DNA of 64,000 bases from Roseovarius mucosus (lineage in GTDB: Bacteria; Pseudomonadota; Alphaproteobacteria; Rhodobacterales; Rhodobacteraceae), in assembly GCF_002080415.1 (NCBI RefSeq), contig NZ_CP020474.1, positions 3,299,501 to 3,363,500 of the forward strand, written 5' to 3'. The position numbers and the translations under genes are program-made. Of the stretch, positions 1 through 8,248 are shown one piece after another. The first letter of the stretch is position 1. Each line of letters begins with the position of its first letter. Below the pieces are notes generated by a model. That model saw only the letters and a program-made list of their open reading frames with translations, was not told the DNA's origin and did no database searches.

Positions 1-156
1 GGTGTTCACGCTCTCGACCGCCTTGCCCAGCCGTTCAGCAAAGCCCGGCCCCTGCGCGTCGGCCATGGCGGTCGGGCGCTGAATAGGGTCAGGGCGTGCT
101 GCCGCCTGCGAGGCGTGCATCATGCTGACGGAAGAGGAGATGCCGGTCAGGCTCAT
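1..156 (-). CDS. fliE: Flagellar hook-basal body protein FliE (partial, C-terminus outside window)
   Basis: FliE is the small rod/MS-ring junction protein that joins the FliF ring to the proximal rod. Only the first 52 residues are present and the gene runs off the left edge. The visible part starts MSLTGISSS, has an Ala/Met-rich N-terminal stretch, and ends in FAERLGKAVESVNT, which matches the conserved FliE core (FxxxLxxAIxxVN). The ATG lies 12 bases after the fleT stop on the same strand, so the two are probably co-transcribed, as in the fleT-fliE order reported for R. sphaeroides. No strong ribosome-binding site is visible, which fits translational coupling. Identification rests on a short motif plus context. 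Confidence 0.72.
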   Translation of the reverse strand, partial: MSLTGISSSVSMMHASQAAARPDPIQRPTAMADAQGPGFAERLGKAVESVNT

Positions 157-168
157 GTCAGGTCAGGA

Positions 169-1305
169 TCAGGCGGCAAGAGAGGTGGGAAGGGCTGCGG
201 GACGCGAGCGTGTCAAAGAGGTGGGGCGGGCAACGAGCATGATATGTTCGGGTGCAATCACCATGCCATCGGCGAGCACCAGCGCGCGCTGCATCACGTT
301 TTCCAACTCGCGTACATTGCCGGGCCAGGCGTGACCGGCGAGGATGTCGCAGGCCTCGGGCGACAAAAGCGGCGTGGGCAGGCCCTCGGGTGTGTGGCGG
401 CGCAGCATGGCCTGCGCCAACACCGGCACATCCTGCGGACGGGCGCAGAGGGCCAGCGTTTCCAAGGGGAACACGTTGAGGCGGTAGTAGAGGTCTTCGC
501 GGAAGGCCCCGCGTGCAATTTCGGCCTCCATATCGCGGTTGGAGGTGGCAAGGATGCGGACATCAACCTGAGCTTCGGTCTGGCTACCGAGCGGGGTCAC
601 GACCTTTTCCTGAATGACGCGCAGGAGTTTGGCCTGAAGCGCCATCGGCATTTCGGAAATCTCGTCAAGGAGCAGCGTGCCGCCGTCGGCGGCGCGCAGA
701 TAACCTTTGTTGGCGGTGTTGGCCCCGGTGAAGGCCCCTTTTTCATGACCAAAGAGCAGCGCTTCGAGCATGTTCTCGGGGATGGCGGCGCAGTTGATGG
801 CGACAAACGGTTTGTCGGCGCGCGGCGAGGCCTGATGGATCAGGCGCGAGAGCACCTCTTTGCCGCTGCCGGTGGGGCCGTTGATAAAGACGCTGACGTC
901 AAAGCGAGCGACGCGGCGGGCCATGTCGATCAGCGCGCCAGAGTTCGGGTCGGCGGCGACCATGGTGCCGAACGGAGCAGCCAAGAGATCGGCCACTGCC
1001 ATCAAGGCGGCATCGCGCAGCGCGGGCAGGCCGCTATCGGGCAGCGATACGGTCAGCATGCGTCCGCCCAGATCCTCGCGCAGAGCAAATTCTGCGGCCT
1101 GACCTTCGATCACCACGATCCGTTTCGCCCCCAGCTTGCGGGCCAGTTCCACCAGCGCGCGCTGGTCGGTCACGGGCGCCCCCTGCACCAAGGTGTGACA
1201 GGTGGGCTGATAGCCGATGCGAACATTCAGACGACGCCCGTCGAGCAGGGCCTTGAGGGCTTGTGCCTGAGGGAAATTCGCGGCGGTGATGCAGATGTCG
1301 GCCAT
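169..1305 (-). CDS. fleT: Sigma-54 activator lacking a DNA-binding domain (FleT-like)
   Basis: This 378-aa protein is an AAA+ enhancer-binding protein. Walker A GPTGSGKE is at about residues 143-150, the sigma-54-contact loop GAFTGA at 190-195 and Walker B LLLDE at 211-215. The N-terminal 120 residues are not a receiver domain. The protein ends soon after the AAA+ lid (GHAWPGNVRELENVMQRALV) with a short Ser/Ala-rich tail and has no Fis-type helix-turn-helix. This is the architecture reported for R. sphaeroides FleT, which works in a hetero-oligomer with FleQ; a FleQ-like partner lies at 24164-25234. I chose the ATG at 1305, with a GAGG site upstream, because the more distal GTG at 1356 would lie upstream of the start point of the sigma-54 promoter at 1340-1355. 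fliE follows directly. Confidence 0.85.
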   Translation of the reverse strand: MADICITAANFPQAQALKALLDGRRLNVRIGYQPTCHTLVQGAPVTDQRALVELARKLGAKRIVVIEGQAAEFALREDLGGRMLTVSLPDSGLPALRDAALMAVADLLAAPFGTMVAADPNSGALIDMARRVARFDVSVFINGPTGSGKEVLSRLIHQASPRADKPFVAINCAAIPENMLEALLFGHEKGAFTGANTANKGYLRAADGGTLLLDEISEMPMALQAKLLRVIQEKVVTPLGSQTEAQVDVRILATSNRDMEAEIARGAFREDLYYRLNVFPLETLALCARPQDVPVLAQAMLRRHTPEGLPTPLLSPEACDILAGHAWPGNVRELENVMQRALVLADGMVIAPEHIMLVARPTSLTRSRPAALPTSLAA

Positions 1306-1669
1306 GGGAAACCTCGTTGATTGCGATATGAAAACTGTAAGCAGGGATCGTGCCACGCGGGATTTGGGGGCAATTCACCCCCGGAATTGCCCAAAGTCGC
1401 GATTTTGTGGGGAAATTTCGGTCCCAGGACCCTGAAAACGTCGCAACTCCGACGAAAACGCGAGGTGTCGACTGTCACGTGTCGAGGCTTCGTCATTCGG
1501 GCAGAGATGCGGCGCTGTCCTTTGGATCATGTTGCGCTTTCAGCGTCGGATCGCGCCAAAAGCGAGCGGGCACGCACCAAAGATACTCGCGAGATATGTC
1601 GTCTGGGCGCTCACATTTTTGGGCAGGGGTCCGTTTGGGAACTCAGAAGAGCTCAACTGGTAGGCAACA
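1306..1669. other. Intergenic region between fleT and a small unknown gene
   Basis: This 364-base stretch separates two divergently oriented genes. It contains the minus-strand sigma-54 promoter of fleT at its left end. I see no convincing open reading frame, no terminator with a T-run, and no clear sigma-54 or CTAA-N16-GCCGTT promoter on the plus strand for the gene at 1670. The middle (about 1400-1600) could hold FleQ activator sites, but I cannot define one by eye. Confidence 0.5.
1340..1355 (-). promoter_or_regulatory. Sigma-54 promoter of fleT-fliE
   Basis: Read on the minus strand this is TGGCAC-GATCC-CTGCT. The -24 element is perfect, the spacing is 5 bases, and the -12 element has one change from TTGCT. 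The predicted start point is near 1330, about 25 bases before the fleT ATG at 1305. It fits the idea that fleT is switched on by RpoN with FleQ. Confidence 0.75.
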
Positions 1670-1978
1670 ATGTTATCGAAAACGTATCATCTCAAGTTTC
1701 CAAGCCTCGATGCGGCACAGATCGCGGCCCCTTTCATCACGGAGATTCTGGGGAATGCGATTCCGGAATGCCGTATCTCAGGCCTGACCGTCATGATCGG
1801 CAAGGAGGGGGACATTTCCGTCAACCTGTTCTTCCCGAGTATCGCGGATCTCAAGAACTTCGAAAAGAAACATGGGGGCTTCATCCAGACGATGAAGAAA
1901 ACCTTTCTCTTTCGATCTACCGGGTTCGAGGGGGTCTGTATTTTCAATTTCGATGGGAACGCCGAAGATGCCGCCTGA
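1670..1978 (+). CDS. Small protein of unknown function (102 aa)
   Basis: I do not recognise this family. The protein is soluble and mixed alpha/beta in composition, with no signal peptide or membrane segment (start MLSKTYHLKFPSLDAAQI, end GNAEDAA). A weak GGTAGG site precedes the ATG. It ends 15 bases before the sigma-54 promoter of the chemotaxis operon and points the same way, so it is not part of that transcript. It lies between fleT and cheA inside the flagellar locus, which makes a motility or signalling role possible but unproven. Its AT content is slightly higher than that of its neighbours. Confidence 0.55.
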   Translation: MLSKTYHLKFPSLDAAQIAAPFITEILGNAIPECRISGLTVMIGKEGDISVNLFFPSIADLKNFEKKHGGFIQTMKKTFLFRSTGFEGVCIFNFDGNAEDAA

Positions 1979-1992
1979 GCGCGGGATTTAGT

Positions 1993-2010
1993 CTGGCACG
2001 CCGGTTGCAT
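1993..2010 (+). promoter_or_regulatory. Sigma-54 promoter of the chemotaxis operon
   Basis: CTGGCACG-CCGG-TTGCAT is a perfect -24/-12 match (TGGCAC, 5-base spacer, TTGCA). The start point would be near 2022, about 95 bases ahead of the first che gene at 2118. It places the whole chemotaxis operon under the flagellar RpoN. Confidence 0.85.
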
Positions 2011-2117
2011 CGGCGCATGCAGATGTCACCGGCTAGCAGGCCGACAGATTGAGAAAGACCTGATCACATGGCGAGTGTGTTCCCAAACAAGCTGTGTCCT
2101 GAACGAGGGCCGCAGGC

Positions 2118-3329
2118 ATGACGGCGCGTGCAGAGCAGGTGCCCGAGCAGGCCTCTGGCGGGGCGTTGCTTCGCGTCTCGTCGGACAAGATCGGGCGATT
2201 GATGGACCTCGTGGGCGAGTTGTCGCTGTCGGTGTCTGAAACCATCAACGCGCCGGAACTGGCCAATCTCGACCTTGTGGGGTTCGAGGCGGCGGCACAT
2301 CGGCTGTCGATGATCGTGGGCGAGGTGCAGGATGCCGCAAGCGAATTGCGGCTGGTTCCGGTGGATGAGGTGTTTCGCAGGCTCAAGCGCATGGTGCGCG
2401 AATTGCAGCGTGAAACCGGCAAGCAGATCGACCTTGAGATGCGTGGCGAGGATACATCCATCGACAAGCTGGTAGCGGACCGTCTGTATGATCCGTTGCT
2501 GCATGTGGTGCGCAATTCCGCCGATCACGGACTAGAGCCGCCGGCCGAGCGCGAGGCGGCGGGCAAATCGCCTGCGGGCCGCATAATCCTGTCTGCCGCT
2601 CAGGTGGGCAGCGAGGTGCGTATTCAGGTGATCGACGACGGGCGCGGGCTGAACCGGGGTAAGATCCTGGCCAAGGCGCGCGAGCGGGGTCTCTTTGGCC
2701 CGACCGAAGAGCCTGAAGATGCCGCCGTTTGGAAGGTGATCTTTGAGCCCGGTTTTTCGACTGCCGAAGCCGTGACAACCCTATCTGGGCGCGGTGTGGG
2801 TATGGATGTGCTCAACACCACCATGAAAGATTTGCGGGGGCGGATCGGGGTCCAGAGCGAAGAAGGCAAGGGCACGACCGTGTCGCTGCATATTCCGGTG
2901 TCTTTGGCCTTTCTCGATAGCGTGATCCTGCGGCTGGGCACGCAGCTTTATTGTGTGCCCATCGACGATATCGCCGAGATCGTCAAACCGGGTCTCGGGG
3001 ATCACCTGGCCCTGTCCGCCGAGGGCGGATGCGAGATGTTGCGACAGCGCGACCGGTTCATTCCGGTGTGCCGCCTTGAGAAGTTCTTTGACGGTATGCG
3101 TAGCGAATTGCCGCCGCTGTCAGAGATGGTGTTCATCGTGTTCGAGTCGACCTCTGGGCCGATTGCGGTGCCCGTTGATGAAATCCTTGACCGTCAGCAG
3201 GTGGTGATGAAGCCGCTTGAAGGCACGTTGACACGGGTGCGCGCGAGCTGGGGCTTTGCTCTCTTGTCCTCTGGCGAGGTGGCGATGGTGCTCGATTGCG
3301 AGCGACTGGCAAACGGGGGCGGGCGCTGA
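2118..3329 (+). CDS. cheA: Chemotaxis histidine kinase lacking the phosphotransfer domain (CheA4-type, P3-P4-P5)
   Basis: This 403-aa protein carries only the dimerisation (P3), ATP-binding kinase (P4) and CheW-like regulatory (P5) domains. P3 begins at about residue 20 (GRLMDLVGELSLS). The kinase N box is LLHVVRNSADHGLEPP, G1 is DDGRGLN and G2 is GRGVGMDVL. P5 occupies the last 135 residues. There is no P1 domain with a phosphorylatable His and no P2, and the promoter at 1993-2010 leaves no room for them. This is the layout of R. sphaeroides CheA4, which phosphorylates the P1 domain of a partner kinase in trans; that partner is encoded at 8249. The stop overlaps the cheR start (TGATG). Confidence 0.93.
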   Translation: MTARAEQVPEQASGGALLRVSSDKIGRLMDLVGELSLSVSETINAPELANLDLVGFEAAAHRLSMIVGEVQDAASELRLVPVDEVFRRLKRMVRELQRETGKQIDLEMRGEDTSIDKLVADRLYDPLLHVVRNSADHGLEPPAEREAAGKSPAGRIILSAAQVGSEVRIQVIDDGRGLNRGKILAKARERGLFGPTEEPEDAAVWKVIFEPGFSTAEAVTTLSGRGVGMDVLNTTMKDLRGRIGVQSEEGKGTTVSLHIPVSLAFLDSVILRLGTQLYCVPIDDIAEIVKPGLGDHLALSAEGGCEMLRQRDRFIPVCRLEKFFDGMRSELPPLSEMVFIVFESTSGPIAVPVDEILDRQQVVMKPLEGTLTRVRASWGFALLSSGEVAMVLDCERLANGGGR

Positions 3330-4138
3330 TGCAGGTCTATGCGGATCAGGCCGGATTCGAGCAGTTGCGCGATTGGTTGAGCCGCCGCTGCGGGATCACC
3401 TTTGGTCCGTCCAAGGCTGATCTGCTGCGGCAGCGTATGGAGCGCGTGTTGCGGCGGTTTGATCTGCCCGATCTGAACCATCTCGCGCGCGAGTTGGACC
3501 GCGTCGGCGCGCAGGATCTACAGCTTGCGGTGCTGCACGCGGCCTCGATCAACCACACCTATTTCTTTCGCGAGATCGAGGTGTTGGATCAGTTCATGAA
3601 CCTTGCCCTGCCCGAGTTGAAAGAGCGGCCTGAGTTCCGCTTTTGGTCGGCGGCCTGCTCGAGTGGCGAAGAAGCCTATACCGTCGGCATGATGCTGGCC
3701 GACCGGTTGGGGCCCGCGGCGCTGAACCGCACGCATATTCTGGGCACTGACATCAGCGATCCGATGGTCGAGCGGGCCGAGTTGGGCATCTATTCCCACC
3801 GCCAGTTTTCGCAGACCGATCCGATGGTGCTCAAGCGTTGGTTCGAACCTGCGGGGCTGGATCAATACAGGGTGGCGCCCGAGTTGCGTCGGGCCTGCAC
3901 CTTTCGGCGCATGAACCTCAAGGCGACACCCTATCCGTTCAACCTTCCGTTTCAGGCCGTGTTCTGCCGGAACGTGCTCTATTATTTCGACCGGGCCGAT
4001 CAGGTTGCCACGGTGAATGCCCTCTATGACGTGGTCGAGCCGGGTGGCTGGCTGATCACCTCTGTGACGGAATCCGTGCGCCAATTGGGCACCCTATGGG
4101 AGCCTGTCGCCACCGGTCTTTACCGAAGGAGGTCATGA
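3329..4138 (+). CDS. cheR: Chemotaxis protein methyltransferase CheR
   Basis: CheR transfers methyl groups from S-adenosylmethionine to receptor glutamates for adaptation. The 269-aa protein has the N-terminal helical domain (LSRRCGITFGPSKADLL) followed by the SAM-binding domain with FWSAACSSGEEAYTVGM, LGTDISDPMVERA, the FCRNVLYYF motif and PGGWLITSVTESV near the end. The ATG at 3329 overlaps the cheA stop. The in-frame upstream start at 3296 is a read-through into cheA and is unlikely. The end overlaps the cheB start region, so expression is coupled within the operon. Confidence 0.95.
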   Translation: MQVYADQAGFEQLRDWLSRRCGITFGPSKADLLRQRMERVLRRFDLPDLNHLARELDRVGAQDLQLAVLHAASINHTYFFREIEVLDQFMNLALPELKERPEFRFWSAACSSGEEAYTVGMMLADRLGPAALNRTHILGTDISDPMVERAELGIYSHRQFSQTDPMVLKRWFEPAGLDQYRVAPELRRACTFRRMNLKATPYPFNLPFQAVFCRNVLYYFDRADQVATVNALYDVVEPGGWLITSVTESVRQLGTLWEPVATGLYRRRS

Positions 4139-5265
4139 TGACCCGCTCTGCTGCACCCGTCACGGTGCTTGTCGTAGACGATTCAAGTTTTTTCCGGCGC
4201 TTTCTGACCCGGACGCTTGGTGCTGATCCCGGCATCGAGGTGATCGGCGAGGCCGCGAGTGCCGAAGAGGCGCATGAGTTTGTCATGGCGCGCCGTCCGG
4301 ATGTGATCACGCTTGATCTGGAAATGCCGGGGCTGGGCGGGATGCAATTCCTGCGTCAGACTGTGGCGCGGCTGCGAATTCCCACGATCGTTGTCTCGTC
4401 AAGCACGCAGCTTGGGGCGCGCCGCAGTATCGAGGCGCTCGAGGCCGGGGCGGTCGATGTGATGCCCAAGCCGCAAGGCGTGGCGCCGGGTATGGTCGAC
4501 AATATCGCGTTGGCGACCATTGCTGCACGGGTGCGGGCGGTGGCACAGGTCGATATGCACCGGATGAAATCGCCGGTTTCGGATCCAGCGCCAGTGCCGT
4601 CGCCGACGCTGGCCGCTCCTGTTTTATCGCGCGATTGGGTGATCGCGCTTGGCGCGTCGACAGGCGGGGTTCAGGCGCTTGGCTCTTTGTTGCAAGCACT
4701 GCCTGCCAATTGTCCGCCTGTCGTGATTGTTCAGCATATGCCTGCGGGTTTTACCGAGGCTTTTGCCCGACGGCTTAACGCGACCTGCGCCATCGAGGTG
4801 CGCGAGGCGCAACATGGCGACCGTCTGAGCCCTGGCCTCGCCCTTATTGCGCCGGGGGGCGAGCGGCACATGCGGCTGCGCCGCGCCGCTTCGGGGGCCT
4901 TGGCGGTCGAGCTGGTGACGGGCGATCCGGTTTGTTTTTCGATGCCTTCCGTCGATGTGCTGCTGACATCAGCCGCGCAAGTGGCTGCGCCGCGCCTGAG
5001 TGCCGCCGTGCTGACCGGCATGGGCAGCGACGGGGCCAATGGCCTGCTGGCTGCGCGTCTTGCCGGGGCGCAGACCTATGTGCAGGACGAAGCAACATCG
5101 CTGGTCTTTGGCATGCCTGCACGCGCCTGGGAGAGAGGGGCTGCGCTGGCGCAAGTGCCGCTCGACCAGATGGCGGCGCAATTGCTGGCTTCGGTTGGCA
5201 CGACATCTGCAACCCAGCGGGCACCCGCCGCCCCGGCCCCCCGAATGACCCATAGAGGAGTCTGA
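4138..5265 (+). CDS. cheB: Chemotaxis response regulator / protein-glutamate methylesterase CheB
   Basis: CheB removes methyl groups from receptor glutamates after phosphorylation. The 375-aa protein has an N-terminal receiver domain (VLVVDDSSFFRR, phospho-acceptor D60 in ITLDLEMPG), a variable Pro-rich linker, and a C-terminal methylesterase domain whose catalytic triad is visible as Ser in ALGASTGGVQAL, His in VIVQHMPAGF and Asp in LTGMGSDGANG. A strong AAGGAGG site precedes tandem ATGs at 4135 and 4138. The second has better spacing (5 bases) and was chosen. It overlaps the cheR stop. Confidence 0.95.
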   Translation: MTRSAAPVTVLVVDDSSFFRRFLTRTLGADPGIEVIGEAASAEEAHEFVMARRPDVITLDLEMPGLGGMQFLRQTVARLRIPTIVVSSSTQLGARRSIEALEAGAVDVMPKPQGVAPGMVDNIALATIAARVRAVAQVDMHRMKSPVSDPAPVPSPTLAAPVLSRDWVIALGASTGGVQALGSLLQALPANCPPVVIVQHMPAGFTEAFARRLNATCAIEVREAQHGDRLSPGLALIAPGGERHMRLRRAASGALAVELVTGDPVCFSMPSVDVLLTSAAQVAAPRLSAAVLTGMGSDGANGLLAARLAGAQTYVQDEATSLVFGMPARAWERGAALAQVPLDQMAAQLLASVGTTSATQRAPAAPAPRMTHRGV

Positions 5266-5267
5266 CC

Positions 5268-5789
5268 ATGACCAAAACCGCGTTTGCCGATACGCAGACA
5301 CCGCAGACCGAGCTTCAGGCCGAGCCGTCGGATTCCATTGAGACCATGTATCTGACCTTTCCGGTCGGCTCTGAGCTCTACGGGGTTTCGATTGGCGTCG
5401 TGACCGAGATTGTCGGATTGCAACGCATCATGAGCGTGCCGGACGTGCCGCATTACATCAAGGGCGTGATCAACCTGCGTGGCAAGGTAATCCCGCTGAT
5501 GGATGTGCGGCTGCGCTTTGGCATGCCGGACAAGGCCTATGATGACCGTACCGTGGTGATCGTGTTGCAGGTCAATGATGCGCCGGTGGGCCTGATTGTC
5601 GATGGTGTCAACGAGGTGCTCGATATTCCGGCGAACCAGATTGACCGGACGCATAGTTTCTCGGGCTCTGAGGGCCGCAGCCTTGTGTTGGGTCTGGGCC
5701 GTCTGGAAGAGCGGGTGGCCATCCTGCTCAATGTCAACCTTCTGGTCGAGGATGACGCGCTCGTCCCGCCAATGATGGCCGAGGCCTGA
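5268..5789 (+). CDS. cheW: Chemotaxis coupling protein CheW
   Basis: CheW bridges receptors and the CheA kinase. The 173-aa protein has a 25-residue polar N-terminal extension followed by a complete CheW fold (YLTFPVGSELYGVSIGVVTE, GVINLRGKVIPLMDVR, GLIVDGVNEVLDI, then a C-terminal LLNVNLLVEDD). It starts 2 bases after the cheB stop with a GAGGAG site. In R. sphaeroides cheOp3 the gene after cheW4 is a ParA-like gene (slp/ppfA). Here a receptor gene follows immediately and no ParA homologue is present. Confidence 0.94.
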   Translation: MTKTAFADTQTPQTELQAEPSDSIETMYLTFPVGSELYGVSIGVVTEIVGLQRIMSVPDVPHYIKGVINLRGKVIPLMDVRLRFGMPDKAYDDRTVVIVLQVNDAPVGLIVDGVNEVLDIPANQIDRTHSFSGSEGRSLVLGLGRLEERVAILLNVNLLVEDDALVPPMMAEA

Positions 5790-5792
5790 TCC

Positions 5793-7742
5793 ATGGCTGC
5801 CCCAGAACCCAATCCCCCGGAGACCGATCCGGACCTTGTTTTCACGTCCCGGTCGGCCGCAACGCCGACGACGGAGACATCCTCCCCCCAGCCCGCGCCG
5901 GACCAGCCCGCCGGCGACACCGAAAGGAAAGAACAAATGACCTCGCAATCCCCGCGCGACAGCAAACCCAAGGCCAACGACACCATGGACGATATGAAAG
6001 AAATGGATTTCTCGAAGCGCGTTGTGGCCACCACGCTGTTGGCCTCGCTTGGCAATCCCATCATGGTTGCGGATGAGGATTACAACATCCTCTACTGCAA
6101 CGAAACCGGGTTCCAGATGTTCGAGCGGATCGAGAATGACATCCGGTGCGATCTGCCGAATTTCCGGGCGCGCGACATCATCGGCAAGAATGTCGATGTG
6201 TTCCACAAGAACCCGCATTACCAGCGGCGTATCATGGACAACATGACAGGTCCGCACGAGGGGGCGTTTACCGTCGGAGGCATCTCTCTGGAGTTCACCG
6301 CGACGCCCGTGCCGGGCGTCGAGCGCGGCACGCAATTCGTGCTGGTGGAATGGCGTGACGTGACCGAGATCAAGCGCGTCACGGCCGAGAATGACCGCAC
6401 GCTGGATCAATTCCGGCTTCTGCTGTCCGAGATGGAAAAAATGGCCGCGGCGCATGATGCGGGCGATATCGATGTCTTCATCGACAGCAACACCTTTGAC
6501 AAGGCAGAGGTCCGCAAGGCGGCAGAGATGCTCAATGCTATGGTGCTGGCGCATATCGAGACCAAGAAGCTGGCGATGGGTGTCTTTGAAGAGTTCGGTG
6601 AAGGTAATTTCGATGCGCCCTTCCCGCAGATGCCGCGCAAGAAGGTGTTCCTCAACACCATCATCGAGAAGGTGCGCGGCAACTTCCGGGGGGTCGTTGC
6701 TGAAATCCGCACGCTGTCGGATTCCATTGTCGCGGGCAATCTTGACGTGCAGGCCGACCTGTCCAAGTTCAAGGGTGAATACCGCAGTGTGATCGAATCT
6801 TTCGAGCAGGCGTTTGGCAGCCTCAACAGTGCCTTTGCGGTGATTGCAGAGCAGGTGGATCAGGTGGCGACAACGGTCACTCAGGTGGCCCATTCGAGCC
6901 AGACGCTCTCGACCAATTCACAGGTCGCCTCGGCCTCGGTCGAAGAGGTGTCTGCGTCGGTCAACCAGACAGACCAGCAGGTGCGCGCCAACGCCGAGTC
7001 GACACAGAAAGCGTCGAAATTCGTGGGCAGCGCCGTGGGTCTGGCCGATCAGGGTGCCGCCAAGATCAAGGACATGGTCACCGCCATGCATGGCATCAAG
7101 ACCTCCTCTCAGGACATTGCCAAGATCATCAAAGTGATCGACGAGATTGCGTTCCAGACCAACCTTTTGGCGCTGAATGCGGCGGTCGAGGCGGCGCGGG
7201 CTGGGCAGCACGGGCGCGGCTTTGCGGTGGTGGCACAAGAGGTGCGCAACCTCGCCGGGCGCTCTGCCAAAGCAGCGCGCGAGACCTCGGATCTGATCGA
7301 AGATGCGTCGAACCGGGTGAATGCGGGTGTGCGCATTGCGGATGAGACATCCGAAGCCTTCACCGGCATTTCCCAGCAGATCACGCAGGTCAAGGAAATC
7401 GTCGAAGAGATTGATCGCTCTGGCGCGGAACAGTCACGCGGCGTGGCGCAGATTTCGATGGCTATGACCGAAATCGCCAAATCCGCGCTCGATTCCAGCC
7501 AACAGGCGGATGAGCTTGCTGCCGGAGCCGCCGAGATGAGTGCGGCCACCCAGCAGATGAAAGAGGAAATCGGCCGCTTCAAGCTGCGTCGCACGGCTGC
7601 GGCTATGCCGATGGGGGGCTTCAACGGTCTGACGCCCGAGATGATGGCGCAGATTCAGGCGATGATGAGCGGCAAGCCCAACGGGCGTCTGAACGGCGGC
7701 GGATCGCTTGATCTCGACGCACGCGGCTTTCACGGCTTCTGA
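5793..7742 (+). CDS. Soluble PAS-containing methyl-accepting chemotaxis protein (TlpT-like)
   Basis: This cytoplasmic chemoreceptor (649 aa) has no signal peptide or transmembrane segment. A Pro/Thr-rich N-terminus of about 65 residues precedes a PAS domain ([20 protein letters not shown], about residues 80-195). A helical linker and a complete signalling domain follow, with the conserved hairpin tip [20 protein letters not shown] and [17 protein letters not shown]. The C-terminus is Gly/Asn-rich. The operon position before cheY and cheA matches TlpT of R. sphaeroides, which organises a cytoplasmic cluster. The start is uncertain: an in-frame ATG at 5937 has a much stronger site (AAAGGAAAG) and would give a 601-aa protein without the low-complexity leader. 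The PAS domain suggests it senses an internal signal such as redox state. Confidence 0.9.
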   Translation: MAAPEPNPPETDPDLVFTSRSAATPTTETSSPQPAPDQPAGDTERKEQMTSQSPRDSKPKANDTMDDMKEMDFSKRVVATTLLASLGNPIMVADEDYNILYCNETGFQMFERIENDIRCDLPNFRARDIIGKNVDVFHKNPHYQRRIMDNMTGPHEGAFTVGGISLEFTATPVPGVERGTQFVLVEWRDVTEIKRVTAENDRTLDQFRLLLSEMEKMAAAHDAGDIDVFIDSNTFDKAEVRKAAEMLNAMVLAHIETKKLAMGVFEEFGEGNFDAPFPQMPRKKVFLNTIIEKVRGNFRGVVAEIRTLSDSIVAGNLDVQADLSKFKGEYRSVIESFEQAFGSLNSAFAVIAEQVDQVATTVTQVAHSSQTLSTNSQVASASVEEVSASVNQTDQQVRANAESTQKASKFVGSAVGLADQGAAKIKDMVTAMHGIKTSSQDIAKIIKVIDEIAFQTNLLALNAAVEAARAGQHGRGFAVVAQEVRNLAGRSAKAARETSDLIEDASNRVNAGVRIADETSEAFTGISQQITQVKEIVEEIDRSGAEQSRGVAQISMAMTEIAKSALDSSQQADELAAGAAEMSAATQQMKEEIGRFKLRRTAAAMPMGGFNGLTPEMMAQIQAMMSGKPNGRLNGGGSLDLDARGFHGF

Positions 7743-7803
7743 GGCAAGCGGGGGGCGGCCCGGTGCCGCCTCATTCCCGCGCAATTCCAGATAATTCGGA
7801 GTA

Positions 7804-8214
7804 ATGACGATGGTTTACAATGTAATGGTGGTGGACGATGCCGCAATGATGCGGCTCTACATCTCCAGCTTTCTGAAATCCCGCAAGGATTTCAAACTTG
7901 TGGCACAGGCTGCCAATGGGCAAGAGGCGCTGGACAAGTTGCCGGATCTTCCGGACCTTGACCTGATCCTGCTCGATATCGAGATGCCGGTGATGGACGG
8001 GTTGGAATTCCTGCGTCACGCCAAGCTCAAGACGCGGGCCAAAATCTGCATGCTGTCCTCGGTGACGGTGCAGGGGTCGCCCTTGGCTGCCAAGGCGCGC
8101 GAACTGGGGGCGGATGGGGTGGTTTCCAAGCCCTCTGGCACGGTGTCGCATGACCTCGAGGAAAAGACCGGAGACGAGTTGACGCGCGTAATGCGGGCGC
8201 TGGTCGGGGCCTAA
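7804..8214 (+). CDS. cheY: CheY6-like response regulator
   Basis: This single-domain receiver (136 aa) should bind the flagellar switch when phosphorylated. The acidic pair D11/D12 (VMVVDDAAMMR), phospho-acceptor D58 (LILLDIEMPVMDG), the switch Ser (CMLSSV) and K109 are all present. After the Lys there is an insertion of about 12 residues (PSGTVSHDLEEK) not found in a standard CheY. An extended loop of this kind is known from R. sphaeroides CheY6, where it helps recognise CheA3. A second ATG at 7810 has better spacing from the CGGAG site and may be the true start. The gene directly precedes the CheA3-type gene. Confidence 0.92.
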   Translation: MTMVYNVMVVDDAAMMRLYISSFLKSRKDFKLVAQAANGQEALDKLPDLPDLDLILLDIEMPVMDGLEFLRHAKLKTRAKICMLSSVTVQGSPLAAKARELGADGVVSKPSGTVSHDLEEKTGDELTRVMRALVGA

Positions 8215-8248
8215 GGGCCGGAATGCAACCCACTGGGCGGGTGACACC

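Noticed and set aside
115..1320. Long plus-strand frame (401 aa) opposite fleT
   Set aside because: Antisense shadow of a clear AAA+ gene; composition is His/Gly/Gln-rich noise with no domain and no ribosome-binding site.
5076..6893. 605-aa minus-strand frame across cheB, cheW and the receptor
   Set aside because: Covers three well-defined chemotaxis genes on the other strand; it is a GC-rich antisense artefact.
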